Shown: positions 40,569 through 50,575 of the stretch, one piece after another
Layout of the letters: each line of letters opens with the position of its first letter
Numbering within the stretch: the first letter of the stretch is position 1
Source: Alcanivoracaceae bacterium
GTDB lineage: Bacteria > Pseudomonadota > Gammaproteobacteria > Xanthomonadales > Marinicellaceae
Direction of reading: 5' to 3'
Assembly (NCBI GenBank): GCA_016744455.1
Contig: JADGEI010000001.1
Coordinates: forward strand, 518,884 to 582,883
DNA: 64,000 nucleotides
The notes under the pieces: model-generated
Told to the model about the DNA's origin: nothing
Seen by the model: only the letters and a program-made list of their open reading frames with translations
The model's database searches: none
Position numbers and translations under genes: made by a program

Positions 40569-41497
40569 TTTAATTCTCCTTTAACGTTTCTATTCTTTAA
40601 CCGGCTTGCTTGAACTTCAGATACAAATATTTCTTCAAGGGACATGTTTTTAACCTCATTAATGGTTATTCCCATCGCCTTATACTTTTTAGCTAAATTA
40701 TCGTTATATTGCTTTGTTGTGACAATGGCTTGATGACCATACACTCTTTGTTCAACTGTCCCAGGGAGCTGTGGCAATTTCACAGAATTATTTAATGTTA
40801 ATCTTATACGTCGCCATGAGTCGATGAAACTTTCTTTATCTTTAGCTGCAATTATCCTGCCTTTATCAATAAAAGTAATATCATCGGATATCTGCTCGAT
40901 ATCTTGAGTATTATGAGAAGAGTAAAATATACTGCGATCGCAATCTAACAAAACATCCATTAATTCATTTAGTATTTCATGTCTTGCAACTGGATCAAGC
41001 CCTGTAGTTGGCTCATCTAGTATTAAGAGTTTTGGATGCCTTGCCAGTATTAATAGCAATGCAGCTTTAACTCTTTGCCCATGTGACAATCCTTTAATCG
41101 GATGATTATCAAGAAGATCAAATCTTTTTAATAATATTTTTGCATAACCTTTATCCCACGACGGGTAAATTGAATTAATGTAGTCCATATGCCATGCAAT
41201 GGTTGCGTTTTCATATAATCGTAAGTCTTCTGAAGCATACCCAATATCCCATTTTGCTGTTACTTGCCTTTCAGGTAGTTGGTGATTTAGCACTTTAACA
41301 AAACCGCTATCTTGTTGAATTAAGCCCATTAGGATTCTAATAGTTGTAGACTTTCCTGCTCCATTTGGACCGATAAAACCCATGATATTCCCTATTTCTA
41401 ACTGTAAGTTTATATCTGTTAAACTAAAATGAGGGAATATTTTATTTACATTTTTTAAATCAATGGCATAACGAGGTTTAATTATTTTAGTCATTGT
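40565..41497 (-). CDS. ABC transporter ATP-binding protein
   Basis: Walker A GPNGAGKST, signature LSHGQRVKAAL, Walker B LLILDEPTTGLDP; start taken near MTKIIKP. Confidence 0.92.
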   Translation of the reverse strand, partial: TMTKIIKPRYAIDLKNVNKIFPHFSLTDINLQLEIGNIMGFIGPNGAGKSTTIRILMGLIQQDSGFVKVLNHQLPERQVTAKWDIGYASEDLRLYENATIAWHMDYINSIYPSWDKGYAKILLKRFDLLDNHPIKGLSHGQRVKAALLLILARHPKLLILDEPTTGLDPVARHEILNELMDVLLDCDRSIFYSSHNTQDIEQISDDITFIDKGRIIAAKDKESFIDSWRRIRLTLNNSVKLPQLPGTVEQRVYGHQAIVTTKQYNDNLAKKYKAMGITINEVKNMSLEEIFVSEVQASRLKNRNVKGELK

Positions 41498-41906
41498 TTC
41501 TCTCTTTATCATGTGAGTTTTCTTTATTTTGTAGTTCTATTAACCTTTTTTGTAACTTAGTCATACTCATGCCAATTGATTTTCCTATATCTGTCGCTTT
41601 AACTAAATGAGTATCCATTTCTGTCATTTTTAATTTAATAGATAAATTATCAACTTCTGATATGAATGATCCTTTTCCATGTTGTGTAATTATTATCCCT
41701 TCAAGTTCTAGCTCTTGATAGGTACGTTTCACCGTAATAACACTTACCTTTGCTGCTACTGCCATTTCTCTTATTGATGGAAGTCTGTAACCTTGTGACC
41801 AATCGCCTATAGTAACTTTAGTTTTAACGTGCTCCATAAGTTGTTGGTACATAGGGCGGCCATCTGTTTGTGATAATATAAATTCAATTGTAGGGTCTAA
41901 TGGCAT
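41487..41906 (-). CDS. GntR family (YtrA-type) transcriptional regulator
   Basis: PMYQQLMEHVKTKVTIGDWSQGYRLPSIREMAVAAKVSVITVKRTYQELE; start set at MPLDPTIEF. Confidence 0.88.
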   Translation of the reverse strand: MPLDPTIEFILSQTDGRPMYQQLMEHVKTKVTIGDWSQGYRLPSIREMAVAAKVSVITVKRTYQELELEGIIITQHGKGSFISEVDNLSIKLKMTEMDTHLVKATDIGKSIGMSMTKLQKRLIELQNKENSHDKERNND

Positions 41907-41907
41907 A

Positions 41908-41952
41908 ATCTGTGTATACTGTATATATATGATATACACAGTATACACAGAT
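41908..41952 (-). promoter_or_regulatory. perfect inverted repeat operator upstream of GntR-ABC operon
   Basis: ATCTGTGTATACTGT - 15 nt - ACAGTATACACAGAT. Confidence 0.85.
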
Positions 41953-42077
41953 AAAATTAACAATCAATTAAATTTTAATGAATTGATAAAAAGAGATTGA
42001 GGAAGCCATGGAAATACGCGATGTGAGTGATTTTTTTAGGTTGGTTTGTTAGCCAAAATTTCTTTAATAAACTTAAC

Positions 42078-42887
42078 TTACCATTTTTTTCTGGGCATAA
42101 AAGTTTTATGTTGATGATTTTTATGGGTTTGGTTATAAGATTTTATTTTGCTGTTTTTTCCCATGATGATTCGTAGTTGATATAAAGATTCACGCATTAA
42201 TGCTGTCCCTGCTCGGCTATACCAACTTTTGTTATAAAGTCTTTTTACGGCAGCAACGGTATCTGGAGATTGCCGGCATATTTCATCAGCTAACTTTTTT
42301 GCACTACTAATAGGATCTTCACTTACATGTGTCACTAATCCAGCTTTATAGGCTTGTTCACCATCAATAAATCTTGCCGTCATGGCTAATTCTTTTGCTA
42401 CATCCATTCGGCATAATTCACGCAAGGCTAATGTGCCACCCATATCAGGTATCAAACCCCATCGCCCTTCTAAGATAGAAAGTGATGAATCAGCTTTAGC
42501 AATACGAAAATCACCTCCCAATGCGATTTGTAAGCCTCCTCCCCAACAGCGGCCTTGGATAGCCATAATCACTGGTACAGCAAGTTTTTGCCAGCCTGTA
42601 GATACTCTTTGTGCTAAATTGGACCTCCATGGTAAGAATTTAATTAATAGCTTCAATGGCCCTTTTGATGACTTTAAGACTGACTTAACATCAAGTCCTG
42701 TGCAAAAATCAGGACCTTGTCCAGATACAATAATTGCACGTATCGAACGGTCTTTTTTTAATGATTTAATGGCTTTTACTATGGATTCAAACATTGCTAT
42801 ATCTAGAGCATTATGTTTCTCTGGTCTTGCTAAACTCACGTGAGCTACGTGGTTTTTAATTTCAATTGTAATTCTTTTTGTGTTAGT
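42078..42887 (-). CDS. crotonase/enoyl-CoA hydratase family protein
   Basis: ARPEKHNALDIAMFE, GPDFCTGLDVKS, GRCWGGGLQIALGGD; start taken at MTNTKRI. Confidence 0.88.
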   Translation of the reverse strand, partial: TNTKRITIEIKNHVAHVSLARPEKHNALDIAMFESIVKAIKSLKKDRSIRAIIVSGQGPDFCTGLDVKSVLKSSKGPLKLLIKFLPWRSNLAQRVSTGWQKLAVPVIMAIQGRCWGGGLQIALGGDFRIAKADSSLSILEGRWGLIPDMGGTLALRELCRMDVAKELAMTARFIDGEQAYKAGLVTHVSEDPISSAKKLADEICRQSPDTVAAVKRLYNKSWYSRAGTALMRESLYQLRIIMGKNSKIKSYNQTHKNHQHKTFMPRKKW

Positions 42888-43062
42888 CATGTTGGTTTTC
42901 TTTAAATTAGTATGGTGTGTGAATAACCATACTACGTACATATTAGCATAGTTTTAGAAATGTCACATTTTAAGCTAATTAAATAGGAGTATAAAGTATT
43001 AATAAAAATAATCACCTGGCAATTAATATAAAATTAGTGCCTTATAGGCTATTGATAAATTT

Positions 43063-43764
43063 ATGCTTTTGTTTTATTCTATGTTAATGACGATTTTAAT
43101 TTTACCTTTGTTAATTATGCTTATTTTTGCACCACAGTTTTGGGTGCGTTATGTGTTGAAAAAACACCATAAACTTTTAGATGGTATGCCGGGAACAGGA
43201 GGTGAGTTGGCCAAACACTTAATTGATAAATTCAAGTTAGAAGGTGTAACTTTGAAACAAGGCAAAGTTAATGAAGACCATTATGATCCACAAAATAATT
43301 GTGTGTGTTTAAGCCCTGAAGTATTTCAGAGAAAATCATTGACAGCTGTAGCAGTTGCTACGCATGAAGTTGGACATGCCATTCAATTTAACAGAAATGA
43401 AGCTGTGAGCCATTTACGAAAGAAATACTTGCATAAAGCCCATAAAATTCAACATTATGGTGTCTATATACTTATGAGCTTTCCATTGGTTGGGTTGGTA
43501 TTTCGAGTTCCACACTTAGCTCTACTAACCATAGTAGTAGGCTTGATTACGATGTTAGCATCGGTATTTATGTACGCGGCCATCTTACCTGAAGAATACG
43601 ATGCCAGTTTTAACAAAGCCTTGCCTATTTTAGAAAAAGGTTATGTACCAGAAGAATATATGCCTGCTATAAAACAAATTCTAAAAGCTTGTGCACTAAC
43701 CTATGTCGCAGCTGCTTTGGCTGATATGTTAAATTTATGGCGTTGGATCGCTATTATTCGGTAA
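43063..43764 (+). CDS. YugP-like neutral zinc metallopeptidase
   Basis: TMs and ATHEVGHAIQF zinc site. Confidence 0.9.
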   Translation: MLLFYSMLMTILILPLLIMLIFAPQFWVRYVLKKHHKLLDGMPGTGGELAKHLIDKFKLEGVTLKQGKVNEDHYDPQNNCVCLSPEVFQRKSLTAVAVATHEVGHAIQFNRNEAVSHLRKKYLHKAHKIQHYGVYILMSFPLVGLVFRVPHLALLTIVVGLITMLASVFMYAAILPEEYDASFNKALPILEKGYVPEEYMPAIKQILKACALTYVAAALADMLNLWRWIAIIR

Positions 43765-43813
43765 AATATCTAGCAATCTATTACGTCTTCTATGGGTTAT
43801 GTAGGTATTTTTT

Positions 43814-45628
43814 TTATTCAAAAGAATTACTAAAAATCAGTTTGGTCAAGGCATTCACAACTAACGCATTATCAATGGTAAATGCAGATAATTTCCAATC
43901 AATTCCAGTGATACTGCTATCTAAATCAGTATCTAAATAGACAGATGCTAAAATATCGTAATTGCCTAAGTCTAAGGAGTGAGGTATGTCAAACTGGCGC
44001 TGTAACACTAAATTCCCAGCTTGGTTAATACTTGTGCTAAAGTCATTCGTCGGGTCTGAATAAACTGATATGCCGTTACTTATACTTGCGCCAAGTATTA
44101 TAGGTCCAAAACCAATGATTACATCACTGCTATTAACGAGTTCATAGTTTAAAGTAATTGATTGATTTGGCATAACATTATTGGTGCTAGAACTTACTGA
44201 ATCTAACCAGACAGGTGTACTAGAATATTGGCTGCGATTGTCTACTGGATTGTTACTGTCGTTATAATAATGATCGACGATTAAAGCATAGTTTTTATTA
44301 TCTTGTGCATGATATTGTGTTCCCCATTGGGACATTCCCCTCCCGTGTCCAAAGCAACCTCTACCTGTTGTAAGTGGATCACTTAAACATGGCCAACCTG
44401 TAGCGGGCGAACCAATAAAGCCATCCCCGCAACTTAAATCACTATTGTTACAATTTAATCCGTCATTGGGGTCATCCCAACTGTTATTTTGAGCTGAATA
44501 TTCTGATCTAGCTAAATCGCCATTTAGCTCTAACATGATACCATTAGTGGATTTTGCAGCATTAATTGTAGCTGTATAACCCGTACTCTCATAAGCTTGG
44601 CAACAGGGGCCTGCACATATATCATAGCCGGTATAAGGTGTGTGTAGAACATGCCATGCTCCATACGAACGATAAGGAATAGATCCTGATTTTAAGCTAT
44701 TAGTATTCCATGAAGCAATCCACTCATTATCCAATCCTTTTTGTACATAGGACTCAAATGGAATGATTTGTAATGTTGAGCACCCTGCTCCACAACAGGT
44801 TCCGCCTGATGCATTAAATCCTACCCTAATTGATGCAGGTGGTTGAAGAAAAATGGCACCATTTATACGCTCCCTGTTTACTCTTGGAGGAGTTGATTTA
44901 TCTTGAGATAACTTTGCAATCAACCAGTTAGGGTCAATTTGGTTTAACTTGACATCTGTTAATGGATGTCTCATGCTGTGTTCATTGACACCTGATCCTT
45001 TTTCTAAGTCTACAATTAACTGGAATGATTCGTCAAGATCAATTGGGTTCCATATTTCAGTACGATAATTAGTCTGACTAATTGATAATGTGGCATTTTC
45101 TAACATGGCATGCTTAATAGCAAAAAAACCCGTGTGGTTGCTCTTAGTATGGTATCGTGCTTGGTTGTTAGAAAGTTCAATTGAGGCTCCTTCTAATGGC
45201 TTTAATGATTTTTTGGTATAGACATAACCACATACTGAAAATTCATTGCAGGCATTCTTCATTTTTTCTGTTGAATTCCTTACTAAATTTATACGGGTTA
45301 ACTTAGTTTTCTGATTTGGTTCAATATAACTATTAAGTGTTTGGTATCCTTCGGCTGTAATTTTCAAAACTTGCAATTGACTACTTGTTAATAAGGTGAA
45401 TTTATTCTTATTGGAGTAGGTATTGTAGTTAGTGAGCTCTTTATTTAGAAAACCTTTTCCCAGTTTGATGTCCCACCACTGGTCAGATGATAAATTCTCC
45501 AATTCAATAGGAGTGACATTAATAACTGCATTTAAACTCATGCCAGTATGACTATCACGTACGCTAAATTCATAACCGTATACGAAGTATGTGCACAATA
45601 AACAAGTAATTAAGGTAATGATTTTCAT
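43814..45628 (-). CDS. secreted SpoIID/LytB-domain protein ending IFSNSFE
   Basis: FESYVQKGLDNEW, GHGRGMSQWGTQYHA; signal peptide; C-terminal LIFSNSFE. Confidence 0.8.
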   Translation of the reverse strand: MKIITLITCLLCTYFVYGYEFSVRDSHTGMSLNAVINVTPIELENLSSDQWWDIKLGKGFLNKELTNYNTYSNKNKFTLLTSSQLQVLKITAEGYQTLNSYIEPNQKTKLTRINLVRNSTEKMKNACNEFSVCGYVYTKKSLKPLEGASIELSNNQARYHTKSNHTGFFAIKHAMLENATLSISQTNYRTEIWNPIDLDESFQLIVDLEKGSGVNEHSMRHPLTDVKLNQIDPNWLIAKLSQDKSTPPRVNRERINGAIFLQPPASIRVGFNASGGTCCGAGCSTLQIIPFESYVQKGLDNEWIASWNTNSLKSGSIPYRSYGAWHVLHTPYTGYDICAGPCCQAYESTGYTATINAAKSTNGIMLELNGDLARSEYSAQNNSWDDPNDGLNCNNSDLSCGDGFIGSPATGWPCLSDPLTTGRGCFGHGRGMSQWGTQYHAQDNKNYALIVDHYYNDSNNPVDNRSQYSSTPVWLDSVSSSTNNVMPNQSITLNYELVNSSDVIIGFGPIILGASISNGISVYSDPTNDFSTSINQAGNLVLQRQFDIPHSLDLGNYDILASVYLDTDLDSSITGIDWKLSAFTIDNALVVNALTKLIFSNSFE

Positions 45629-46061
45629 ATTTGACTAGAGAATAATATAGGATTAATTATATCAGAACTATTATTTTCACACTTGAATCATTTATATTAT
45701 TTACTGAAGAACAACTGTTATAATAATCTTCTTTAGAGGGTGTTAATGTCACTTTTTCAGACATGAATTCACCATTTAACAAAAGCAACTTTCCGAAATT
45801 TACCCATCGATTTTTATGATTCACCTTGGCAATTTTTACTAATGTAAATAGGCTATCTCCAAAATATTTAATAAGCTAACAGCCATTGAATTTAAATAAT
45901 TTAGAATTAATATCTAATTATGCAAATATATAGAGAGTGTTATCCAGAATTCATAACCCTGTTTTTGTAAAACTTAATTTGTCTAAAATGTAACTTTGCT
46001 ATATTTGTTACGCCCTAGAAAATATCAAAAATACTGCCAGCAAATGCATGGCCAATCTCAA

Positions 46062-47282
46062 TTAGTCTTTAAATTTTTGCAATACCAAAGTAGCATTGGT
46101 TCCACCAAATCCAAAACTATTTGACATGACTGTTTTTAATTCAATGTCTTCAATTAACTCACTTACAATTGGTGTGCCTTCAGGAATTTTCTCGTCTAAT
46201 TGTGTTATGTTGGCAGAAGCTGAAATAAAGCTGTTTTCCATCATTTGCAATGAATATATTGCTTCATGTACACCTGCTGCGCCTAATGAATGGCCTGATA
46301 ATGACTTGGTTGATGTGATTTTTGGCATATCATCTTTGAATACTTCAGTAATGGCTTTGAGTTCAGTTGTATCACCTGCGGGTGTACTTGTGCCATGTGC
46401 ATTGAGGTAATCTACTCTACCTTCTACTGTGCTCAATGCTTGATTCATACATCTAACAGCACCCTCACCTGAAGGGGCGACCATATTATACCCATCTGAT
46501 GTAGCACCATAACCTACAATTTCACAAAGAATATTAGCACCACGTGCTTGAGCATGTTCTAAACTTTCCACAACCACAACCCCTGCCCCACCAGCAATAA
46601 CGAACCCATCGCGAGTTTGGTCATAGGGTCTTGATGCGGTTTCTGGTGTATCATTATACTTTGTTGATAAAGCTCCCATAGCATCAAACATCATACTCAA
46701 AGTCCAATGTTCTTCTTCTCCACCACCTGCAAATACAATATCTTGTTTACCAAATTGAATTTGTTCCATTGCTAAACCAATGCAATGCGAACTTGTTGCA
46801 CAAGCTGAGCTAAGTGAGTAATTTAAACCTTTAATTTTAAATGGTGTCGCTAATGTCGCGGATATACCGCTCCCCATCGTTTTGGTTACCACATAGGGGC
46901 CAACTCGGCGAATTCCACGTTCTCGTAAAGTGTCTACTCGGTCGACTATACAATCTGAAGATGTGCCTCCAGCACCTATGATTAATCCAGTTCTAATATT
47001 CGATACTTGATCATCATTTAACCCAGAATGTTCGATGGCTTCTTTCATCGCGATATAAGCATAAGCAGAACCAGTTCCCATAAAACGTAAATCCTTACGC
47101 CCTATATGGTCTTTAAAGTTAATGTCTACACTGCCAGATACATGGCTTCTTAAACCTTGTTCTTTATAGCTTTCATTGTATGATATCCCAGATTCACCTG
47201 ACTTAAGGGAGTCTAAAACTTCTGTTTTATTATTGCCTAAGCATGACACAATCCCATAACCCGTGATAACAACTCTTTTCAT
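46062..47282 (-). CDS. fabB: beta-ketoacyl-ACP synthase I
   Basis: [52 protein letters not shown]. Confidence 0.96.
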   Translation of the reverse strand: MKRVVITGYGIVSCLGNNKTEVLDSLKSGESGISYNESYKEQGLRSHVSGSVDINFKDHIGRKDLRFMGTGSAYAYIAMKEAIEHSGLNDDQVSNIRTGLIIGAGGTSSDCIVDRVDTLRERGIRRVGPYVVTKTMGSGISATLATPFKIKGLNYSLSSACATSSHCIGLAMEQIQFGKQDIVFAGGGEEEHWTLSMMFDAMGALSTKYNDTPETASRPYDQTRDGFVIAGGAGVVVVESLEHAQARGANILCEIVGYGATSDGYNMVAPSGEGAVRCMNQALSTVEGRVDYLNAHGTSTPAGDTTELKAITEVFKDDMPKITSTKSLSGHSLGAAGVHEAIYSLQMMENSFISASANITQLDEKIPEGTPIVSELIEDIELKTVMSNSFGFGGTNATLVLQKFKD

Positions 47283-47797
47283 CAGAAATTCTCCGTCGAA
47301 GTGAATAGCCCTACACGTAATTTATTTGCAGTATATATAATTTTCCCATCTACATTTACAGTACCATCAGCTATAGCATACTTTAGTTTTGAATCTATCA
47401 TGCGTTTAATATTGAGCTTATATGTGACTTTCTTTGCATTTGGGAGTACTTGCCCTCGAAATTTAACATCACCAACACCAAGGGCTCGCCCTTTGCCTTT
47501 GTAACCGTTCCAGATCATATGAAAACCAACGAGTTGCCATAATGCATCAAGACCTAGGCATCCAGGCATTACTGGGTCACCTTCAAAGTGACAAGCAAAA
47601 AACCATAGATCTGGATTTATGTCTAATTCAGCAATTATTTCACCTTTTCCAAACTCCCCACCATCGCTATTAATATTGATTATTCTATCTACCATTAACA
47701 TATTACCAGCAGGTAATTTTGCATTATCCATCCCAAATAATTTTCCTTGACTACACTTGATTAAGTCATTTTTACTAAAGCTGCTTTGTTGCGACAT
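47282..47797 (-). CDS. fabA: 3-hydroxydecanoyl-ACP dehydratase/isomerase
   Basis: [24 protein letters not shown]. Confidence 0.96.
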   Translation of the reverse strand: MSQQSSFSKNDLIKCSQGKLFGMDNAKLPAGNMLMVDRIININSDGGEFGKGEIIAELDINPDLWFFACHFEGDPVMPGCLGLDALWQLVGFHMIWNGYKGKGRALGVGDVKFRGQVLPNAKKVTYKLNIKRMIDSKLKYAIADGTVNVDGKIIYTANKLRVGLFTSTENF

Positions 47798-47992
47798 ATT
47801 TTATTTCTTGAAGAGTTTAAAACTTGGCATACTAAGTGGATTAATTAGCATTGTCAAGCAAGCCACTTAAATTATGAATTAAAGTTTACATGTGTACGCT
47901 TAAATTTTATATTGAAATAATCAAACGTTGAATATATCATGGTAACCATATGATATACATGAATTATTTATACAATTGACTTATATACATAC

Positions 47993-48006
47993 ATACGCAT
48001 GCGTAT
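47993..48006. promoter_or_regulatory. palindromic operator upstream of fabA-fabB
   Basis: ATACGCATGCGTAT, identical to the site at 7738..7751. Confidence 0.65.
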
Positions 48007-48066
48007 CTAATTGGTAAAATTAATTTTGGTGTAAGCAATTGATCTTGTCTTTAAGAATAATACGTA

Positions 48067-50472
48067 TTATTCAAACCCATTAGAAAAAATAACACCCGTA
48101 TCTATAAAAGGCGCTAGAATAATTACATCATCAATATGCCAACCGTCTTCGTTTACTGAACTATCACTAGTGACTCGAAAACGAATCATTGCATTGCTAT
48201 TTGAAAGTTGAGGCAATGCCAACTCTACTGAACTCCATTGTGTATTTCTTCCATTGTAACTAGTAACTTGTTGCCAATTGCCCCCAGCATCTGTAGAGAT
48301 CTCTAATAACCCATAATCAAACCCTGATTCAAAATCATAGGTATGCTTAAATGTTAGAATAGGATCTTGTAGTTGAATTAAGTTTATGACTGGAGAAGTC
48401 AATGAAAAATCTGCATTATCCGGATAATTACTTCCTGGGCTATCTGCCCACGAATGTGTTGGGCTTGCTGATTTCTCATTTGTTATAGCCCAAGAAGAAT
48501 CTGCAGACCATCCATTAGAACCCGTTTCAACATACTCAGTATACACATTAACCAAAGGAACTAATTCAAAATCATGTTGGCTACTTTGCGAGTTAATAAC
48601 CGTGATTTCACTTTCTTGTTCAGATAAATAACCATCAATAGTTACGACCATATCATAAGTTGCAACAGGCAACTGTAGGCTGTATTGACCATTTGCATCT
48701 GTTTCAATTTGATATGAGTTTATTTTTATTTGTGCAAATTGAATAGGAGCGCCTGTATTAATATCACTAACAGTTCCTAAAATTGTTGGAGCAATGTTTG
48801 GGTCAATTAAATCAAGGTATACTGAACTTACTGCACCCCAATTATCTTCACTATCCTTTGCCCTTATAAAAACAAGGTTTCTCCCTAGCTCTAGATTTCC
48901 AGTGTTAACATTAGCATTTACAGTTTCTTGTTCGTCATCATAGCTACCATCAACTGCCTGCATGCTAATCGGAGATGCAGAAGGGGCCCATGGTGGTGTG
49001 TTGATTGTGATTTCTGCAGCATTGATAGTTTGTGTTGGCTCTATTCCAGTTCCGTTTGTATATCTTGTATCATCAGTAAATGCTGTAATTGAAACATTAG
49101 CACCTAGTGGGTGAGGGATATTTAACTGATATGGCGTGCTATCTGGCCCTAATGGAATTGTGTATGGCTTTCTTGATGCTTTTGCAGCATAAATTAATGT
49201 ATCTATATTACTATCTACAATCGAATTTTCAAAAAAATCACACTCTTCAAAAAATTCAGTACCAAGTTCGATTGTATAACCTGGAACACCAAAACGGCCA
49301 TAGGCAAAATCTTTTGTTGATCCATCAACTGTACCTAGGCTCCCAAGTTGGGGTGCATAATTATTAAAATAAGCAAATTTTCTTGCTAAGCTTAAAATTC
49401 CATCACCATTGGGTGGAGGCGTAGATGAAAAACCCCATGATGACAATATAACTTGCCCATAGCTATGTATGTCAAGGTAGACACCTACAGTATCAAGTGG
49501 TGCAACAGATATTAAATCATCATCACGTTGATCATCAAAGTTTAATGATAAATAGTCGATAATTGATTGTGTCTCTGGCTCAGATGATGAAGAAGGCCCC
49601 CTGAAAGATGTGCTACATGGGTCCGTACTTGAGCCTCCACAACAGTCCCATTGAAAATTGAAATTTCTATTTAGGTCAATACCTCTGTTATTTGAGTTCG
49701 AACAAAAATTGTTATTTGTGTTTTTTCTCCAAGAAAGACCAGTTTCTGCCTTTTTTCTACCGTCAGGATTAGAATTTAAAATCAAATGAATTTCGTGATG
49801 ATCAACCAACCATGTAATATCTGGGTTTTCACCGTATTCATTTAGTAATTTTTCAGCAAAGCGTGTCACCAGTTCTGAATTTGTATATTCTCTTGCATGT
49901 ATACCACTAGTAACAATTAATGGTGGTTTATCTCCAGTTACTGCTGTGTTACTAATTTTTAAAACTTTAATATCGTACCCTTCAGAGATGTTTTGAGTTT
50001 TCTCCCAAGAGTCACCTATATCATTCCACTCTGCAAGGTTTGGATAGGATGCCACCAATGACTCAGCAGTATTGAATGTTTCTTCTACAGTTCTATAACA
50101 AGAAAACCCAGGAATTGATTCCGTTGTTTTAGTGTTATTAACTTCCACAAAATTTTGGGCATTACTGTTTATAGCAAGATTGGTGTTTAAATTAGCTGTT
50201 TTAGGTTCATTTATTTTCATACTAAATCTATGATTTTTCAACCAATCAAATTCTGATTTGCCAACATCTAAAATGACAAGGTTTTTTGCTGGGTGGTGAT
50301 TGAAATGATCAAATTTACTTTTAATAAGCTCTAACTCAAGCTTGGTACTATAATTAATGTTAATTATCCATCTTTGTTTATCTATTCCAGAGCTAGTAGT
50401 ACTAAATATTAGGAGCAAAATTAGAGGAAAAATTGATGAATTGATACTTCTGTAATTTATAATGTTATGCAT
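48067..50472 (-). CDS. secreted M14 zinc carboxypeptidase with CarboxypepD_reg-like and MAM/immune-inhibitor-like regions, ends IFSNGFE
   Basis: VTSGIHAREYTNSELV, LNSNPDGRKKAE, GIDLNRNFNFQW, TIELGTEF; C-term VIFSNGFE. Confidence 0.9.
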   Translation of the reverse strand: MHNIINYRSINSSIFPLILLLIFSTTSSGIDKQRWIININYSTKLELELIKSKFDHFNHHPAKNLVILDVGKSEFDWLKNHRFSMKINEPKTANLNTNLAINSNAQNFVEVNNTKTTESIPGFSCYRTVEETFNTAESLVASYPNLAEWNDIGDSWEKTQNISEGYDIKVLKISNTAVTGDKPPLIVTSGIHAREYTNSELVTRFAEKLLNEYGENPDITWLVDHHEIHLILNSNPDGRKKAETGLSWRKNTNNNFCSNSNNRGIDLNRNFNFQWDCCGGSSTDPCSTSFRGPSSSSEPETQSIIDYLSLNFDDQRDDDLISVAPLDTVGVYLDIHSYGQVILSSWGFSSTPPPNGDGILSLARKFAYFNNYAPQLGSLGTVDGSTKDFAYGRFGVPGYTIELGTEFFEECDFFENSIVDSNIDTLIYAAKASRKPYTIPLGPDSTPYQLNIPHPLGANVSITAFTDDTRYTNGTGIEPTQTINAAEITINTPPWAPSASPISMQAVDGSYDDEQETVNANVNTGNLELGRNLVFIRAKDSEDNWGAVSSVYLDLIDPNIAPTILGTVSDINTGAPIQFAQIKINSYQIETDANGQYSLQLPVATYDMVVTIDGYLSEQESEITVINSQSSQHDFELVPLVNVYTEYVETGSNGWSADSSWAITNEKSASPTHSWADSPGSNYPDNADFSLTSPVINLIQLQDPILTFKHTYDFESGFDYGLLEISTDAGGNWQQVTSYNGRNTQWSSVELALPQLSNSNAMIRFRVTSDSSVNEDGWHIDDVIILAPFIDTGVIFSNGFE

Positions 50473-50523
50473 GATTTATCTTGGATGAAAGAAATTAATT
50501 AAACTATAATAAAATATCTACAT

Positions 50524-50551
50524 TAAAAAAGCCAGTTAAAAAACTGGCTTA
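50524..50551 (-). terminator. intrinsic terminator downstream of M13 peptidase gene
   Basis: Minus strand AAGCCAGTT-TTTT-AACTGGCTT-TTTT. Confidence 0.88.
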
Positions 50552-50575
50552 TTTCTAGAAATTTTGGCAGGTTAA

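Noticed and set aside
42920-42950. ACTACGTACAT near the crotonase gene start as a third copy of the fatty-acid palindrome
   Set aside because: Does not match ATACGCATGCGTAT beyond a generic TACGTA core.
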